Positions 33,639-42,372 of a stretch of 64,000 nt of DNA are shown here, in pieces. Numbering within the stretch: the first letter of the stretch is position 1; the number at the start of each line of letters is the position of its first letter. Made by a program: the position numbers and the translations under genes. The DNA lies in assembly GCF_900105585.1 (NCBI RefSeq), contig NZ_FNRT01000002.1, positions 2,914,001 through 2,978,000 of the forward strand, written 5' to 3'. This DNA is from Nocardioides exalbidus (GTDB lineage: Bacteria; Actinomycetota; Actinomycetes; Propionibacteriales; Nocardioidaceae). Under the pieces are notes generated by a model. That model did no database searches, had not been told where the DNA came from, and worked only from the letters and a program-made list of their open reading frames with translations.

Positions 33639-34151
33639 ATGGAGCCAGCGGTGGACATCACCGAGCTGTACGCCGCCCACCGGCTGCAGCTGGTCCGGCT
33701 GGCGGTGCTGCTGGTCGACGACTTCGCCTCGGCCGAGGACGTCGTGCAGGACGCGTTCGCCGCACTGGCCCGCCGACCCGACGCGGTCCAGGACCCGTCG
33801 AAGGCCCTCGCGTACCTCCGGGTCTCGGTGGTCAACACCGCGCGCTCCGCGCTGCGCCGACGACGGACGGCGCGGGCGTACTCACCACCCGACGACGTCG
33901 CACCACCGGGTCCGGAGGACACCGCCGTGCTGGCCGAGGAGCACCGCGAGGTCATCGCGGCACTGCACACCCTCGCGCCCCGCCAGCGCGAGGTGCTGGT
34001 GCTGCGCTACTGGTCCCACCTCACCGAGGCGGAGATCGCCCGGACGCTCGGCATCAGCCAGGGCACCGTGAAGTCGACCGCCAGCCGCGCGCTGGTGGCA
34101 CTGGAGAAGAGCATGGCGAAGGCCGCGACCTCGGGGAAGGAGGAGCGATGA
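33639..34151 (+). CDS. SigE-family ECF sigma factor
   Basis: A 170-residue ECF sigma factor. Region 2 is YAAHRLQLVRLAVLLVDDFASAEDVVQDAFAALARR, and region 4 is LAPRQREVLVLRYWSHLTEAEIARTLGISQGTVKSTASRALVALEK. It belongs to the actinobacterial SigE-like group usually paired with a membrane anti-sigma. An upstream in-frame ATG at 33594 would add a Thr-rich tail and lacks a ribosome site. The stop overlaps the next start (ATGA). Confidence 0.87.
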   Translation: MEPAVDITELYAAHRLQLVRLAVLLVDDFASAEDVVQDAFAALARRPDAVQDPSKALAYLRVSVVNTARSALRRRRTARAYSPPDDVAPPGPEDTAVLAEEHREVIAALHTLAPRQREVLVLRYWSHLTEAEIARTLGISQGTVKSTASRALVALEKSMAKAATSGKEER

Positions 34152-35617
34152 GCACCACACAGGACCAGACGCCGGGGATGGCGGGCATGGAGGCCCGGCT
34201 GCGGGCCGCGCTGGACGCCCGGGCCGAGCTCGTACGTCCCGAGGACCTCGCGCCGATCGCGCCGGTCGTGCCGCTCCGGCCGAGGTGGCAGTCACCGTGG
34301 GTGCTGCTCGCGACCGCTGCGGTCGTGCTCCTCGTCCTCGGTGCGGTCTTCCAGACGGTCGCAGGCGGGCCGAGGTCCGACGAGATCGCTCCCCAGCCGG
34401 ACCAGCGGACGGTCGAGCAGACGCCCGAGCTCCCTGCGGACGTCGGTCGCGACTGGCGCCCGGACCCCGAGGCCGCGCCCATCCGCGCCGACCTCGACGG
34501 CGACGGCACCCGCGAGCGCGTCGAGCTCCTGACCGAGCCGACTGCGGACGACGACGGCCGGATCCGTGTCCAGACGACGCTCAGCAGCACGGGCTAGGAG
34601 GCCTACGGCGTCGTCGAGCTCGGCACGACCGGGGTCGTCGGTGCCTTTGCCCCGATCGACGCCGACGACGACGGCGACCAGGAGCTGGTGGTCTACGCGA
34701 ACAACATCGACGGGCCTGTCGAGTCCTACTCACCGGCCGTCCTCGACCTGCGTGACGGGCTGCTGGTCCAGGTCGCGTCGAGCGACCCCGACCTCCTCAG
34801 CGGAGGGAAGGTGGTGGTGCCGGGCTCGGCGACCGCATACTACGAGCTGTTCCACCAGCAGTCCGTTTTCGTCGACGCCGGCACGCTCGTCTCGACCCGG
34901 TCGGTGGACACCTACGCCCGCCCGCTCGACGGCGGCACCGTGAGCCTCGTCCCGGAGACCCTGGTCGTGGATCGCTACGAGTGGACCCTCGACGACGGCG
35001 TGCTCCGCCCGGGCGAGCCGTCCTGCGCCTACTACGAGCCCGAGGCGCCCGCTGCGGCGTGCACGCCCGACACCCGCGCGGACCTGCCCTACGTCACGTC
35101 CGAGTCGACCGACACGATCGGGGTGGGGGAGCAGGTCGCCCTCGAGGACGGCGGCCTGGGCTACAGCGCGCGGCTCGACCCGGGTGACCCGCCCACGCTG
35201 GTCGTCGACGGTCCCGGCGCGGACGGTGACGTCTTCGCGGTCGACGTCCCGGACCCGCGCATCCACACGATCAGCCCGACGGACCTGAGGAGCGGGCAGG
35301 GCGCGTCGGTGCTCGTGACCTCGGCGTCCGACCCCGACACGATGCAGGTGGTCGTCCAGACGGCCGACCAGGCGGGGTTGGTGGCCGTGCGACCGGTGGG
35401 CGAGGTCTCGCTGGGGACGGGGACGACCGACGACGGTCGCGCCTACCGGTCCTGGCTGACCCAGGCCGGCGTGCTGGTCACGGCCGTGGCCGACGACGAC
35501 GGGTCGTGGGAGGCCTGGCGCTGGGCGCGGGTCGGCGAGCAGGAGATGGCCGCACTGCCGTGGGGGACGATCTGCTTCGACGACGTCGAGGACCCGACGA
35601 CCGGTCGTGCCTGCTGA
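34148..35617 (+). pseudogene. membrane anti-sigma-like protein interrupted by an in-frame amber codon
   Basis: One frame of 489 codons is broken by a TAG at 34595-34597. Before it: a cytoplasmic N-terminus, a membrane segment near 55-75 (WVLLATAAVVLLVLGAVF) and the start of an outer domain with DLDGDGTRERVELL. After it the same frame continues with EAYGVVELGTTG and DADDDGDQELVVYAN, both FG-GAP-like, to a Cys-containing C-terminus. Coding character is unchanged on both sides, so this is a point change, not a gene end. Coupled by ATGA to the ECF sigma gene, whose regulator it probably was or is. Confidence 0.8.
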
Positions 35618-35618
35618 G

Positions 35619-36098
35619 TCAGAACGCCTTGCGGAAGGCCAGCAGGTCGACGCCGGGCATCGGCGACCAGTCGCGCTCCGGGTCGCGCTCGTAGCCGAGT
35701 CGCCCGTAGACCCGGTGGGCGCTGGTCATCACGGCCAGCGACGACAGGGCCATCCCGGTGGCGCCGTGCGCACGCGCACGCTCCTCGCAGAGCCGGGCGA
35801 GCGCCGTGCCGGCTCCGGCACCCTGCGCGGTCGGGTCGACGGCCAGCATCCGGAACTCGCCCTCGTCGTCGCGGCCGATCTCGCGCCACGGCGAGCCGGG
35901 CGGGCAGGAGGTGACGAGGCCGAGCAGTCGCCCGCCCTCGACGGCCACCCACACCTCGGCCTCGGCGTCGCGGGTCGCCACGTCGCGCAGCCGGTCGCGG
36001 TAGTCGTCCTCCGCGCCGCCGAGGAAGGGCTCGTAGGCCGCCACGCAGACCGCGCCGGCCGCGGCGTGCTCCTCCCGCCGGATCCGTCGCAGCTCCAT
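35619..36098 (-). CDS. GNAT-family N-acetyltransferase
   Basis: A 159-residue acetyltransferase with the acetyl-CoA loop EFRMLAVDPTAQGAGAGTALARLCEERARAHG. Target unknown. It starts 14 bases after the IlvG-like gene and is probably in its operon. Convergent with the interrupted gene, with one base between stops. Confidence 0.86.
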   Translation of the reverse strand: MELRRIRREEHAAAGAVCVAAYEPFLGGAEDDYRDRLRDVATRDAEAEVWVAVEGGRLLGLVTSCPPGSPWREIGRDDEGEFRMLAVDPTAQGAGAGTALARLCEERARAHGATGMALSSLAVMTSAHRVYGRLGYERDPERDWSPMPGVDLLAFRKAF

Positions 36099-36112
36099 CG
36101 GGTCGGTCCGGC

Positions 36113-37789
36113 TCAGATGCCGAAGGTGTTGCGCGGGTAGGCCGCGTCGACGTCGGTGATCACGTTGACGAGGTAGGGCACCCCGGCGGCGTACGCCCGG
36201 TCGAGCGCCGGCCCGATCTGCTTCGGGTCGGTCACGGTCTCGCCGGCGCCACCGAGCGCCTTGACCACCTCGTCGTACGGCGTGCGCGGGGCGAGGTCGG
36301 CCACCACGTCGTAGCCGTAGAGCATCTGCATCGGGCCCTTCTCCAGGCCCCACGCGGAGTTGTTGCCCATCACCATGACGACCGGGAGGTCGTGGCGCAC
36401 GAGGGTGTCGACGTCCATCAGCGAGAAGCCCGCCGCGCCATCGCCCAGCAGCAGCGTGACCTGTGCGCTCGGGCGCGCGATCCGGGCCGCGATCGCCGCT
36501 CCGAGGCCGGCGCCCAGGCAGCCGTAGGGACCGGGGTCGAGCCACCCGCCGGGGCGCTTAGGCTCGACGTACTTCCCGGCGAAGGACACGAAGTCGCCGC
36601 CGTCGCCGATCACGACCGAGTCGTCGGCCAGCCGAGGCACCAGCTCGCCGTAGATGCGTGCCGGGTGGATCGGGTCGGCCTCGGCGGTGAGGAGCGCGGC
36701 GTCGCGCTCGACGGCCGCCCTCACCTGGTCGGCGAGCTGGTCCGCCCAGGCGCTCCAGTCGGGCTTGCTGCCACGCTCGATCGCGGCCTGGAGGCCGTCG
36801 AGGACCGTGGTCAGGTCACCGGCGACCGACCCGGCGAGCTCGGCGTGGCCGGAGACCTGGCCGGGGGAGTCAGCGATGTGCACCACGCGCGCGAACGCGC
36901 CGTCGGGGTTCTTGTCGGGACCGCCGAAGACGCCGTAGCCCAGCCGGAAGTCCAGCGGCGTGCCGACCACCACGACCAGGTCGGCGCCGGAGAGCGCGGC
37001 GCCGCGCGCCTTGGTGACGAGCGAGCGGTGCCCGCCCGGGACGAGTCCGCGGCCCATCCCGTTGGTCAGGGTCGGGATCCCGAGGTCCTCCACGAAGCGG
37101 AGCGCGGCCTCCTCGGCGTGGTCGGCCCACACGTCGGTGCCGAGGATGAGCACGGGTCGCTGCGCCTGGGCGAGCAGGCGGGCGACGGCCTCGATCGCGT
37201 CGGCGTCCGGCTCGACGCGGGTGCCGGTGCCCGACGACGCGGCGCCGGTCGAGGAGTTGAAGAACTCGTCCATCGGTACGTCGACGAAGACGGGTCCGCG
37301 GTGGCTGGAGCGCGCCAGGGTGAAGGCGTCGTCCATCCCGGCGGCGACGTCGGCGGCGGTCATCAGCGTCCTGGCCGCCTTCGCGACCGGCGCGATGATG
37401 GGCGGCTGGTCGAGCTCCTGGAGCGACCCGGTGCCCCAGCGGTTCTGCGGGGCGCGGCCGCCGACGACGACCATCGGCGACCCGGCGAACTGGGCCTGCG
37501 CGATCGCGCTGATGCCGTTCGTGACGCCCGGACCGGCGGTGAGGACGGCGAGGCCGGGGACCCGGGTGAGCTTGCCGGTGGCCTCGGCGGCGAACGCAGC
37601 CGTCTGCTCGTGGCGGACGTCCAGCAACCGCATCTGCGGCGGCTCGCCCTCCTGGTTGAGCTTCACCGCGCCGTCGTACATCGGGAACACGTGGGCGCCG
37701 GAGAGGGTGAACATCGTCTCCACGCCGTGGGCGCGGGCGACGCTGACGGCCAGCTCGCCGCTGTGGCCTGTGATCTGGGTCTCGCTCAT
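36113..37789 (-). CDS. thiamine-diphosphate enzyme, IlvG-like acetolactate synthase
   Basis: A 558-residue ThDP enzyme. The catalytic Glu lies in LLDVRHEQTAAFAAEATGK, and the ThDP/Mg motif is GDGAAGFSLMDVDTLVRHDLP...NNSAWG. The domain order (PYR, central, PP) and much detail (GGRAPQNRWGTGSLQELD, WLDPGPYGCLGAGLG) follow M. tuberculosis IlvG (Rv1820). IlvG proteins are often not the main acetolactate synthase, and oxalyl-CoA decarboxylase-like activity is an alternative. The start is set by a TAGCCT element 6 bases upstream. Confidence 0.87.
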   Translation of the reverse strand: MSETQITGHSGELAVSVARAHGVETMFTLSGAHVFPMYDGAVKLNQEGEPPQMRLLDVRHEQTAAFAAEATGKLTRVPGLAVLTAGPGVTNGISAIAQAQFAGSPMVVVGGRAPQNRWGTGSLQELDQPPIIAPVAKAARTLMTAADVAAGMDDAFTLARSSHRGPVFVDVPMDEFFNSSTGAASSGTGTRVEPDADAIEAVARLLAQAQRPVLILGTDVWADHAEEAALRFVEDLGIPTLTNGMGRGLVPGGHRSLVTKARGAALSGADLVVVVGTPLDFRLGYGVFGGPDKNPDGAFARVVHIADSPGQVSGHAELAGSVAGDLTTVLDGLQAAIERGSKPDWSAWADQLADQVRAAVERDAALLTAEADPIHPARIYGELVPRLADDSVVIGDGGDFVSFAGKYVEPKRPGGWLDPGPYGCLGAGLGAAIAARIARPSAQVTLLLGDGAAGFSLMDVDTLVRHDLPVVMVMGNNSAWGLEKGPMQMLYGYDVVADLAPRTPYDEVVKALGGAGETVTDPKQIGPALDRAYAAGVPYLVNVITDVDAAYPRNTFGI

Positions 37790-37795
37790 GCCCGC

Positions 37796-37801
37796 AGGCT
37801 A
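37796..37801 (-). promoter_or_regulatory. leaderless -10 element of the IlvG-like gene
   Basis: TAGCCT on the minus strand ends 6 bases before the ATG. It includes the TAG stop of the upstream DUF2785 gene, so stop codon and promoter share bases. Confidence 0.6.
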
Positions 37802-38653
37802 GCGCGTGCCTACTTGCAAGTAGGGAGCGTTGGTCGCGCGCAGCGCCTCCACCACGACGAGGAGCAGGTCGGGGCGCACGGTCGGCGGCTCGGGAGCGAG
37901 GGAGAGGTGCACGAACAGCGCCCGCAGGAGTGCCTGGGGGCCGGACGCCGGCAGGAACGGGTCGGCCGCGCCGCCGAGACCGTAGGGGTTGGCCGCCGCA
38001 CCGATGCGGTGGATCCACGGCTCGAGCACCTCGGTGCCGAGGGTGTTGCGGCGCAGGACGCGCATCGCCGCCGCGGCGATGCGGTCCACCTCCCCGGAGG
38101 CGAGGGGCTGGTCGGCGGGCTGCTGGAGGACGCGCTCGGCCAGGACGTCGAGGAGCACCGCGTGCTCGGCGCCGGCGAGGTGGGGCGAGCCGGCGAGGGC
38201 ACCGATCGTGTCGGCGCCGTGGGCGACCGCGTGGGCCCAGCCCTTGCCGTCGACGTGGCCGCGCGTGTCGGCCTCGCTGAGGAACCACACCACGACCCGG
38301 TCGCCCCAGTCGAGGACCTTGGCGCCGGGGAGCAGGTGGTGGGCGTTGTTGCGCTCGAGGCACTCGGCGAGGATCAGCGCGCTGAAGCTGCGCCGGAAGA
38401 CCGTGTCGGTGCCCGTCTCGCCGAGCCCGACCGCCAGCCCGGCGACCATCCCGTCGCCCAGGCCGGCCAGCAGGTCGTCGTAGACGCCGCGCTCGATCCA
38501 GGTCGCCAGGGCGGGGTAGGCGGTGCCGTCACGCACCTCCGGCTCGGTGGACCCGAGCATCGTCGTCAGCTCGGCCGTGAGGTCGTCGAGAGGTCTGTCC
38601 GAGGGGACCTCGAACCCGGCTGCCTGCACCTGGTTCCAGTACCCGAGAGACAT
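37799..38653 (-). CDS. DUF2785 family protein
   Basis: A 284-residue, probably alpha-helical protein of the DUF2785 family, with LTTMLGSTEPEVRDGTAYPALATWIERGVYDD at the start and HAVAHGADTIGALAGSPHL in the middle, typical of HEAT-like helical repeats. No catalytic motif is apparent. Function unknown. An ATG at 38665 is an alternative start; neither has a clear ribosome site. Confidence 0.78.
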   Translation of the reverse strand: MSLGYWNQVQAAGFEVPSDRPLDDLTAELTTMLGSTEPEVRDGTAYPALATWIERGVYDDLLAGLGDGMVAGLAVGLGETGTDTVFRRSFSALILAECLERNNAHHLLPGAKVLDWGDRVVVWFLSEADTRGHVDGKGWAHAVAHGADTIGALAGSPHLAGAEHAVLLDVLAERVLQQPADQPLASGEVDRIAAAAMRVLRRNTLGTEVLEPWIHRIGAAANPYGLGGAADPFLPASGPQALLRALFVHLSLAPEPPTVRPDLLLVVVEALRATNAPYLQVGTR

Positions 38654-38699
38654 GCCGCCGATCATGCCAGCCCGTGCCGACACCCTCCTAGTCGAGCCC

Positions 38700-38705
38700 T
38701 AGGCT
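38700..38705 (+). promoter_or_regulatory. leaderless -10 element of pdtaS
   Basis: TAGGCT ends 6 bases before the pdtaS GTG. No ribosome site is present. Confidence 0.6.
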
Positions 38706-38711
38706 GGCCGG

Positions 38712-40181
38712 GTGCCCTCCCTCCACGAGCTCGTGCGAGCCCACACCGACCTCGTCGAGGACGACGTCTCGTGGCTCCAGCTGCTCATGGCGGACTGGCA
38801 GATCCTGGCCGACCTCTCCTTCGCCGACCTCGTGCTGTGGCTGCCCGACAGGGAGGGCAAGGGCTACTGGGCCGGCGGCCAGATGCGTCCGACGACCGGC
38901 CCGACGGCGCTCGTCGACGACGTGCTCGGCACCTTCATCCCGTCCGGGCGCCGACGGATGCTGGACGAGGCGTTCGCGACCGGGCGGCTGGTGCGCGAAG
39001 GCGATCCTGAGTGGCGCGACGACGTGCCCGTGCGGGTCGAGGTCATCCCGGTGCGCCGCGCCGGCCGGGTGATCGCGATGATCGCGCGCAACACCAACCT
39101 CCTCGGCGTACGCACCCCGAGCCGGCTCGAGCTGAGCTATCTCCAGACCGCCGCCGAGCTCACCCAGATGATCGCCGCCGGCTGGTTCCCGCTGTCGGAC
39201 CAGCGCAGCGACCACGCCGACTCACCGCGCGTCGGCGACGGTTTCGTGCGGCTCGACGCGGCCGGCCGGGTGGTCTACGCGAGCCCCAACGGGCTGTCCG
39301 CCTACCGGCGCCTCGGGCTCCAGGGCGACCTCGCCGGGCTGGTGCTCACCGAGCTGACCCGCGACCTGGTGCCGGCCCGCAAGCGACCCGACGAGGAGAC
39401 GCTCAGCGCGGTGCTCGGCGGCCGCGACGGGCGCGCGACGGAGGTGGGCACCGACGAGGTCACGCTGATCGTGCGCAGCATCCCGCTGCGACCGCAGGGC
39501 GACCGCAGCGGCGCCCTGCTCCTGGTCCGCGACGTCACCGAGCTCCGGCGCCGCGACCGCGAGCTCGTCACCAAGGACGTCACCATCCGCGAGATCCACC
39601 ACCGGGTGAAGAACAACCTCCAGACCGTGGCCGCGCTGCTCCGGCTGCAGGCGCGGCGGACGGACGCCGAGGACGCCAAGGCCGCGCTGGAGGAGGCCGT
39701 GCGGCGCGTCGGCTCGATCGCGATCGTCCACGAGACGCTCAGCCACGCCGTCGAGGAGACGGTCGACTTCGACGACATCGCCGACCGTCTCGGCGCGATG
39801 GTCGTCGACGTCAGCGGGGTCGAGGTGCCGGTGCGGGTGGTGCGCGAGGGCTCCTTCGGCAAGCTGCCGTCCGAGGCGGCGACCCCGCTCGCCATGGTGC
39901 TCACCGAGGTGCTGCAGAACGCCATCGAGCACGGCTACGCAGGCGTCCCCGACGGCACCACGGGCAGGGTCGTGGTGACGGCCCGGCGGATCGTCGGCCG
40001 GCTGCACGTGGTCGTCGAGGACGACGGGCGGGGGCTGCCCGACGACTTCGACCTCGACGGGTCCACCCAGCTGGGGCTCTCGATCGTGCGCACGCTCGTG
40101 GAGTCCGAGCTCGCGGGCGTGCTGGAGATCGGGCCCGGGACGCGGGGGACCCGGGTGCAGGCGGACCTGCCCCTCGACTGA
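38712..40181 (+). CDS. pdtaS: PdtaS-type sensor histidine kinase
   Basis: A 489-residue soluble kinase. A GAF-like domain (residues about 10-145) is followed by a PAS-like domain (160-280), a HisKA_2 box (REIHHRVKNNLQTVAALLRL, phospho-His near 296) and a GHKL ATPase (LTEVLQNAIEHGY; DDGRGLPDDFDL; LGLSIVRTLV). M. tuberculosis PdtaS has the same layout and also adjoins whiB1; it signals to the RNA-binding antiterminator PdtaR, whose gene is not in this window. Confidence 0.92.
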   Translation: MPSLHELVRAHTDLVEDDVSWLQLLMADWQILADLSFADLVLWLPDREGKGYWAGGQMRPTTGPTALVDDVLGTFIPSGRRRMLDEAFATGRLVREGDPEWRDDVPVRVEVIPVRRAGRVIAMIARNTNLLGVRTPSRLELSYLQTAAELTQMIAAGWFPLSDQRSDHADSPRVGDGFVRLDAAGRVVYASPNGLSAYRRLGLQGDLAGLVLTELTRDLVPARKRPDEETLSAVLGGRDGRATEVGTDEVTLIVRSIPLRPQGDRSGALLLVRDVTELRRRDRELVTKDVTIREIHHRVKNNLQTVAALLRLQARRTDAEDAKAALEEAVRRVGSIAIVHETLSHAVEETVDFDDIADRLGAMVVDVSGVEVPVRVVREGSFGKLPSEAATPLAMVLTEVLQNAIEHGYAGVPDGTTGRVVVTARRIVGRLHVVVEDDGRGLPDDFDLDGSTQLGLSIVRTLVESELAGVLEIGPGTRGTRVQADLPLD

Positions 40182-40192
40182 GTCGCCCCGGG

Positions 40193-40444
40193 TCAGGCGG
40201 TGCGGATCCGGGCGCGCGCGTTGCGGCGCTTCAACGCCCGACGCTCGTCCTCGCTCAGGCCGCCCCACACACCGTGGTCCTGCCCGGCCTCGAGGGCCCA
40301 GGCGAGACACTGCTCGCGCACGTCGCATCGTCGGCACACCTGCTTGGCCTCTTCGATCTGGAGGATCGCGGGTCCGGTGTTGCCGATTGGGAAGAACAGC
40401 TCAGGGTCCTCGTCGAGGCATGCCGAGCGACTGCGCCAATCCAT
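40193..40444 (-). CDS. whiB1: WhiB1/WblE, [4Fe-4S] NO-responsive regulator
   Basis: An 83-residue Wbl protein with the four cluster ligands Cys9, Cys37, Cys40 and Cys46, the turn GVWGGLSEDERR and a basic DNA-contacting tail (LKRRNARARIR). Length and sequence match WhiB1, the essential NO-sensing partner of the primary sigma factor. It is convergent with pdtaS, as in mycobacteria. A GAAAGAGGG site precedes the ATG. Confidence 0.94.
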   Translation of the reverse strand: MDWRSRSACLDEDPELFFPIGNTGPAILQIEEAKQVCRRCDVREQCLAWALEAGQDHGVWGGLSEDERRALKRRNARARIRTA

Positions 40445-40589
40445 GGGGTGGGGGATCCCTCTTTCTCAAATCACAGGCGGGTGCTGTTTCGGACAATCAG
40501 CTCAGCCCGGGCGCTCACAAGCGCAGCGACCAGACTGGCAAGACTTGAACGTTCACACAACCCCCCAAGATGGTCGTGTCGGTCACAAC

Positions 40590-40595
40590 TACTCT
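40590..40595 (+). promoter_or_regulatory. leaderless -10 element of the small membrane protein gene
   Basis: TACTCT ends 6 bases before a GTG. The rest of the 157-base gap after whiB1 contains a TTGAAC at about 40545 that is too far upstream to be its -35, and nothing else that I can name. Confidence 0.55.
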
Positions 40596-40601
40596 GGGAC
40601 T

Positions 40602-41018
40602 GTGCCTGTTACGCCTTCGGTTGATCCCCCAGCGGCCCACGATACAACCCCGGCCCCACTCGTCGTGGCTGCGGCCCTCACGGCGGTGGAGGCTGCGGCC
40701 CTGCTCGTGCTCGGCGTGCTGGAGCTGGTGCACCTGCGCTCGATCCGGCTGACGATGGGCGTCACCACGACCATCTTCTTCCTCGGCGCCGCGGCCGCGC
40801 TCGCGTGGTGCGCGTGGGCACTCCGGGGCGTACGACGCTGGGCACGCGGGCCCGTCGTGATGGTCCAGCTCATCCAGCTGGGGCTCGCCTGGAACCTCTG
40901 GGCGGGCTCGACGAAGCCGGCCTCCGCGGTCCTCGCCGTGGTCGGCCTCGTCGTCATCGCCGGTCTGGTCCACCCCGCGAGCACCCGGGCCCTCGAGGCG
41001 GCGGACGAGGCCGCCTGA
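40602..41018 (+). CDS. small four-helix membrane protein
   Basis: A 138-residue protein with a Pro/Thr-rich N-terminus and four hydrophobic segments (APLVVAAALTAVEAAALLVLGVLELV; VTTTIFFLGAAAALAWCAWAL; VVMVQLIQLGLAWNLW; AVLAVVGLVVIAGLV). This resembles a family common in Nocardioidaceae and Streptomyces near whiB1 or sigma genes, without known function. The GTG start rests on the leaderless element. Stop and next start overlap (TGATG). Confidence 0.78.
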   Translation: MPVTPSVDPPAAHDTTPAPLVVAAALTAVEAAALLVLGVLELVHLRSIRLTMGVTTTIFFLGAAAALAWCAWALRGVRRWARGPVVMVQLIQLGLAWNLWAGSTKPASAVLAVVGLVVIAGLVHPASTRALEAADEAA

Positions 41019-41467
41019 TGGCCGGAGTCGCGCGCGTGCGGCCGGTCGAGCCCGGCGACGAGGGGGAGTGGCGGCGGCTGTTCGCCGGCTACCGGGAGTT
41101 CTACGAGCTCCCGGCCGACGACGACGTGGTCGACCGGGTGTGGAGCTGGCTGCACGACGCCGAGGTCGAGGTGCACGGGCTGGTCGCCGAGGTCGATGGC
41201 GTGCTCGTCGGGCTGGCCCACCACCGGGCGTTCCACCGTCCGTCGACGGGCACGGTCGGGACGTGGCTCGACGACCTGTTCGTGGACCCGGCCGTCCGGG
41301 GGAGCGGCGCCGGGCGGGCCCTCGTCGACAGGCTCGCGGCGGACGCGGCTGCCCAGGGCCGGTCCGTGGTCCGCTGGATCACGGCCGAGGACAACGACGT
41401 CGCTCGCGGGATGTACGACTCGATGGCCGACGCGACCCGCTGGGTGACGTACGACCGCAGGCCCTGA
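41018..41467 (+). CDS. GNAT-family N-acetyltransferase
   Basis: A 149-residue acetyltransferase: VRPVEPGDEGEWRRLFAGYREFYE at the start, and the CoA-binding segment WLDDLFVDPAVRGSGAGRALVDRL. Coupled to the preceding membrane-protein gene. Substrate unknown. Its stop lies in the first unit of a 12-base tandem repeat. Confidence 0.86.
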   Translation: MAGVARVRPVEPGDEGEWRRLFAGYREFYELPADDDVVDRVWSWLHDAEVEVHGLVAEVDGVLVGLAHHRAFHRPSTGTVGTWLDDLFVDPAVRGSGAGRALVDRLAADAAAQGRSVVRWITAEDNDVARGMYDSMADATRWVTYDRRP

Positions 41468-41506
41468 GGCAGGCCCTGAGGCAGGCCCTGAGGCAGGCCC
41501 TGAGGC
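41459..41506. repeat. four perfect tandem copies of a 12-base unit
   Basis: AGGCCCTGAGGC is repeated four times without mismatch. The first copy contains the stop codon of the acetyltransferase gene. Because 12 is a multiple of three, every copy supplies a TGA in the same frame. The array separates convergent genes. Confidence 0.95.
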
Positions 41507-41510
41507 GGGG

Positions 41511-42371
41511 TCAGTCAGCCTCGAGCGAGGTGCGCAGCTGCGCGAGTGTGCGGGTCAGCAGGCGGGAGACGTGCATCTGCGAGACGCCGATCTCCTCGGC
41601 GATCTGCGACTGCGTCATGTTCTTGAAGAAGCGCAGCAGCAGGATCCGCTTCTCGCGCTCGCCGAGGCCCTCGAGCAGCGGCTTGATCGACTCGCGGATC
41701 TCGACGTGCTCGATGTTGGCGTCGACGACACCGAGGCTGGCGATCATCGCCGGCGGGCCGTCGTCGTTGTCGTCCGAGGCGTCGAGCGAGAGGGTCGCGT
41801 AGGCGTGGGAGGACTCGATGCCCTCCATGATCTCCTCCACGGTGCAGCCGATGACCTCGGCGAGCTCGCGGGGCGTGGGGGAGCGGCCGAGCTTCTGGGT
41901 CAGCTCGCCGGTGGCGCCGCCGATCTGCATGCGCAGCTCCTGCAGCCGGCGCGGGACGCGGATCGCCCAGCCCTTGTCGCGGAAGTGGCGCTTGATCTCG
42001 CCGATGACGGTGGGGGTGGCATAGGTGGAGAACTCGACGCCGCGGTCGGTCTCGAAGCGATCGACGGCCTTGATCAGCCCGATCGTGCCGACCTGGACGA
42101 GGTCCTCGAACGGCTCGCCGCGGTTGCGGAAGCGGCGGGCGCAGTGCTCGACGAGGGAGAGGTGCAGGTGGACGAGGTCGTCGCGCGCCACCGAGCGCAC
42201 GGCGTCGCCGGCCTCCTCGTCGCGCAGGACGGCGAACAGCTCGGCGCTGCGCGCGCGGACGTGGTCGAGCGCGCTGGGCGTCGCCTCGATGACGCCAGCG
42301 TCCTCGAGCCCTGCGTCGTCGGCAGTCCCCACTGCCACTGGGCCCTGCTGTTCCCCCGTGTCGTCGCTCAT
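41511..42371 (-). CDS. SigB/SigF-family stress sigma factor
   Basis: A 286-residue group III sigma factor with regions 2-4: NRGEPFEDLVQVGTIGLIKAVDRFE, FSTYATPTVIGEIKRHFRDKGW, VPRRLQELR and LGEREKRILLLRFFKNMTQSQIAEEIGVSQMHVSRLL. Such factors are controlled by RsbW-type kinases, and the gene upstream encodes one. A GTG 15 bases upstream (42386) would extend it into the rsbW stop; the ATG gives a one-base gap. Confidence 0.92.
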   Translation of the reverse strand: MSDDTGEQQGPVAVGTADDAGLEDAGVIEATPSALDHVRARSAELFAVLRDEEAGDAVRSVARDDLVHLHLSLVEHCARRFRNRGEPFEDLVQVGTIGLIKAVDRFETDRGVEFSTYATPTVIGEIKRHFRDKGWAIRVPRRLQELRMQIGGATGELTQKLGRSPTPRELAEVIGCTVEEIMEGIESSHAYATLSLDASDDNDDGPPAMIASLGVVDANIEHVEIRESIKPLLEGLGEREKRILLLRFFKNMTQSQIAEEIGVSQMHVSRLLTRTLAQLRTSLEAD

Positions 42372-42372
42372 G

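Noticed and set aside
36392..38700. Long plus-strand frame opposite the IlvG-like and DUF2785 genes
   Set aside because: Shadow of the minus-strand genes, with no domain and no start signal. The pdtaS gene begins at its own leaderless element.
41459..41506. Short tandem array considered as an attachment site or CRISPR remnant
   Set aside because: No spacers, no integrase and no tRNA nearby; it is a simple 12-base tandem repeat.
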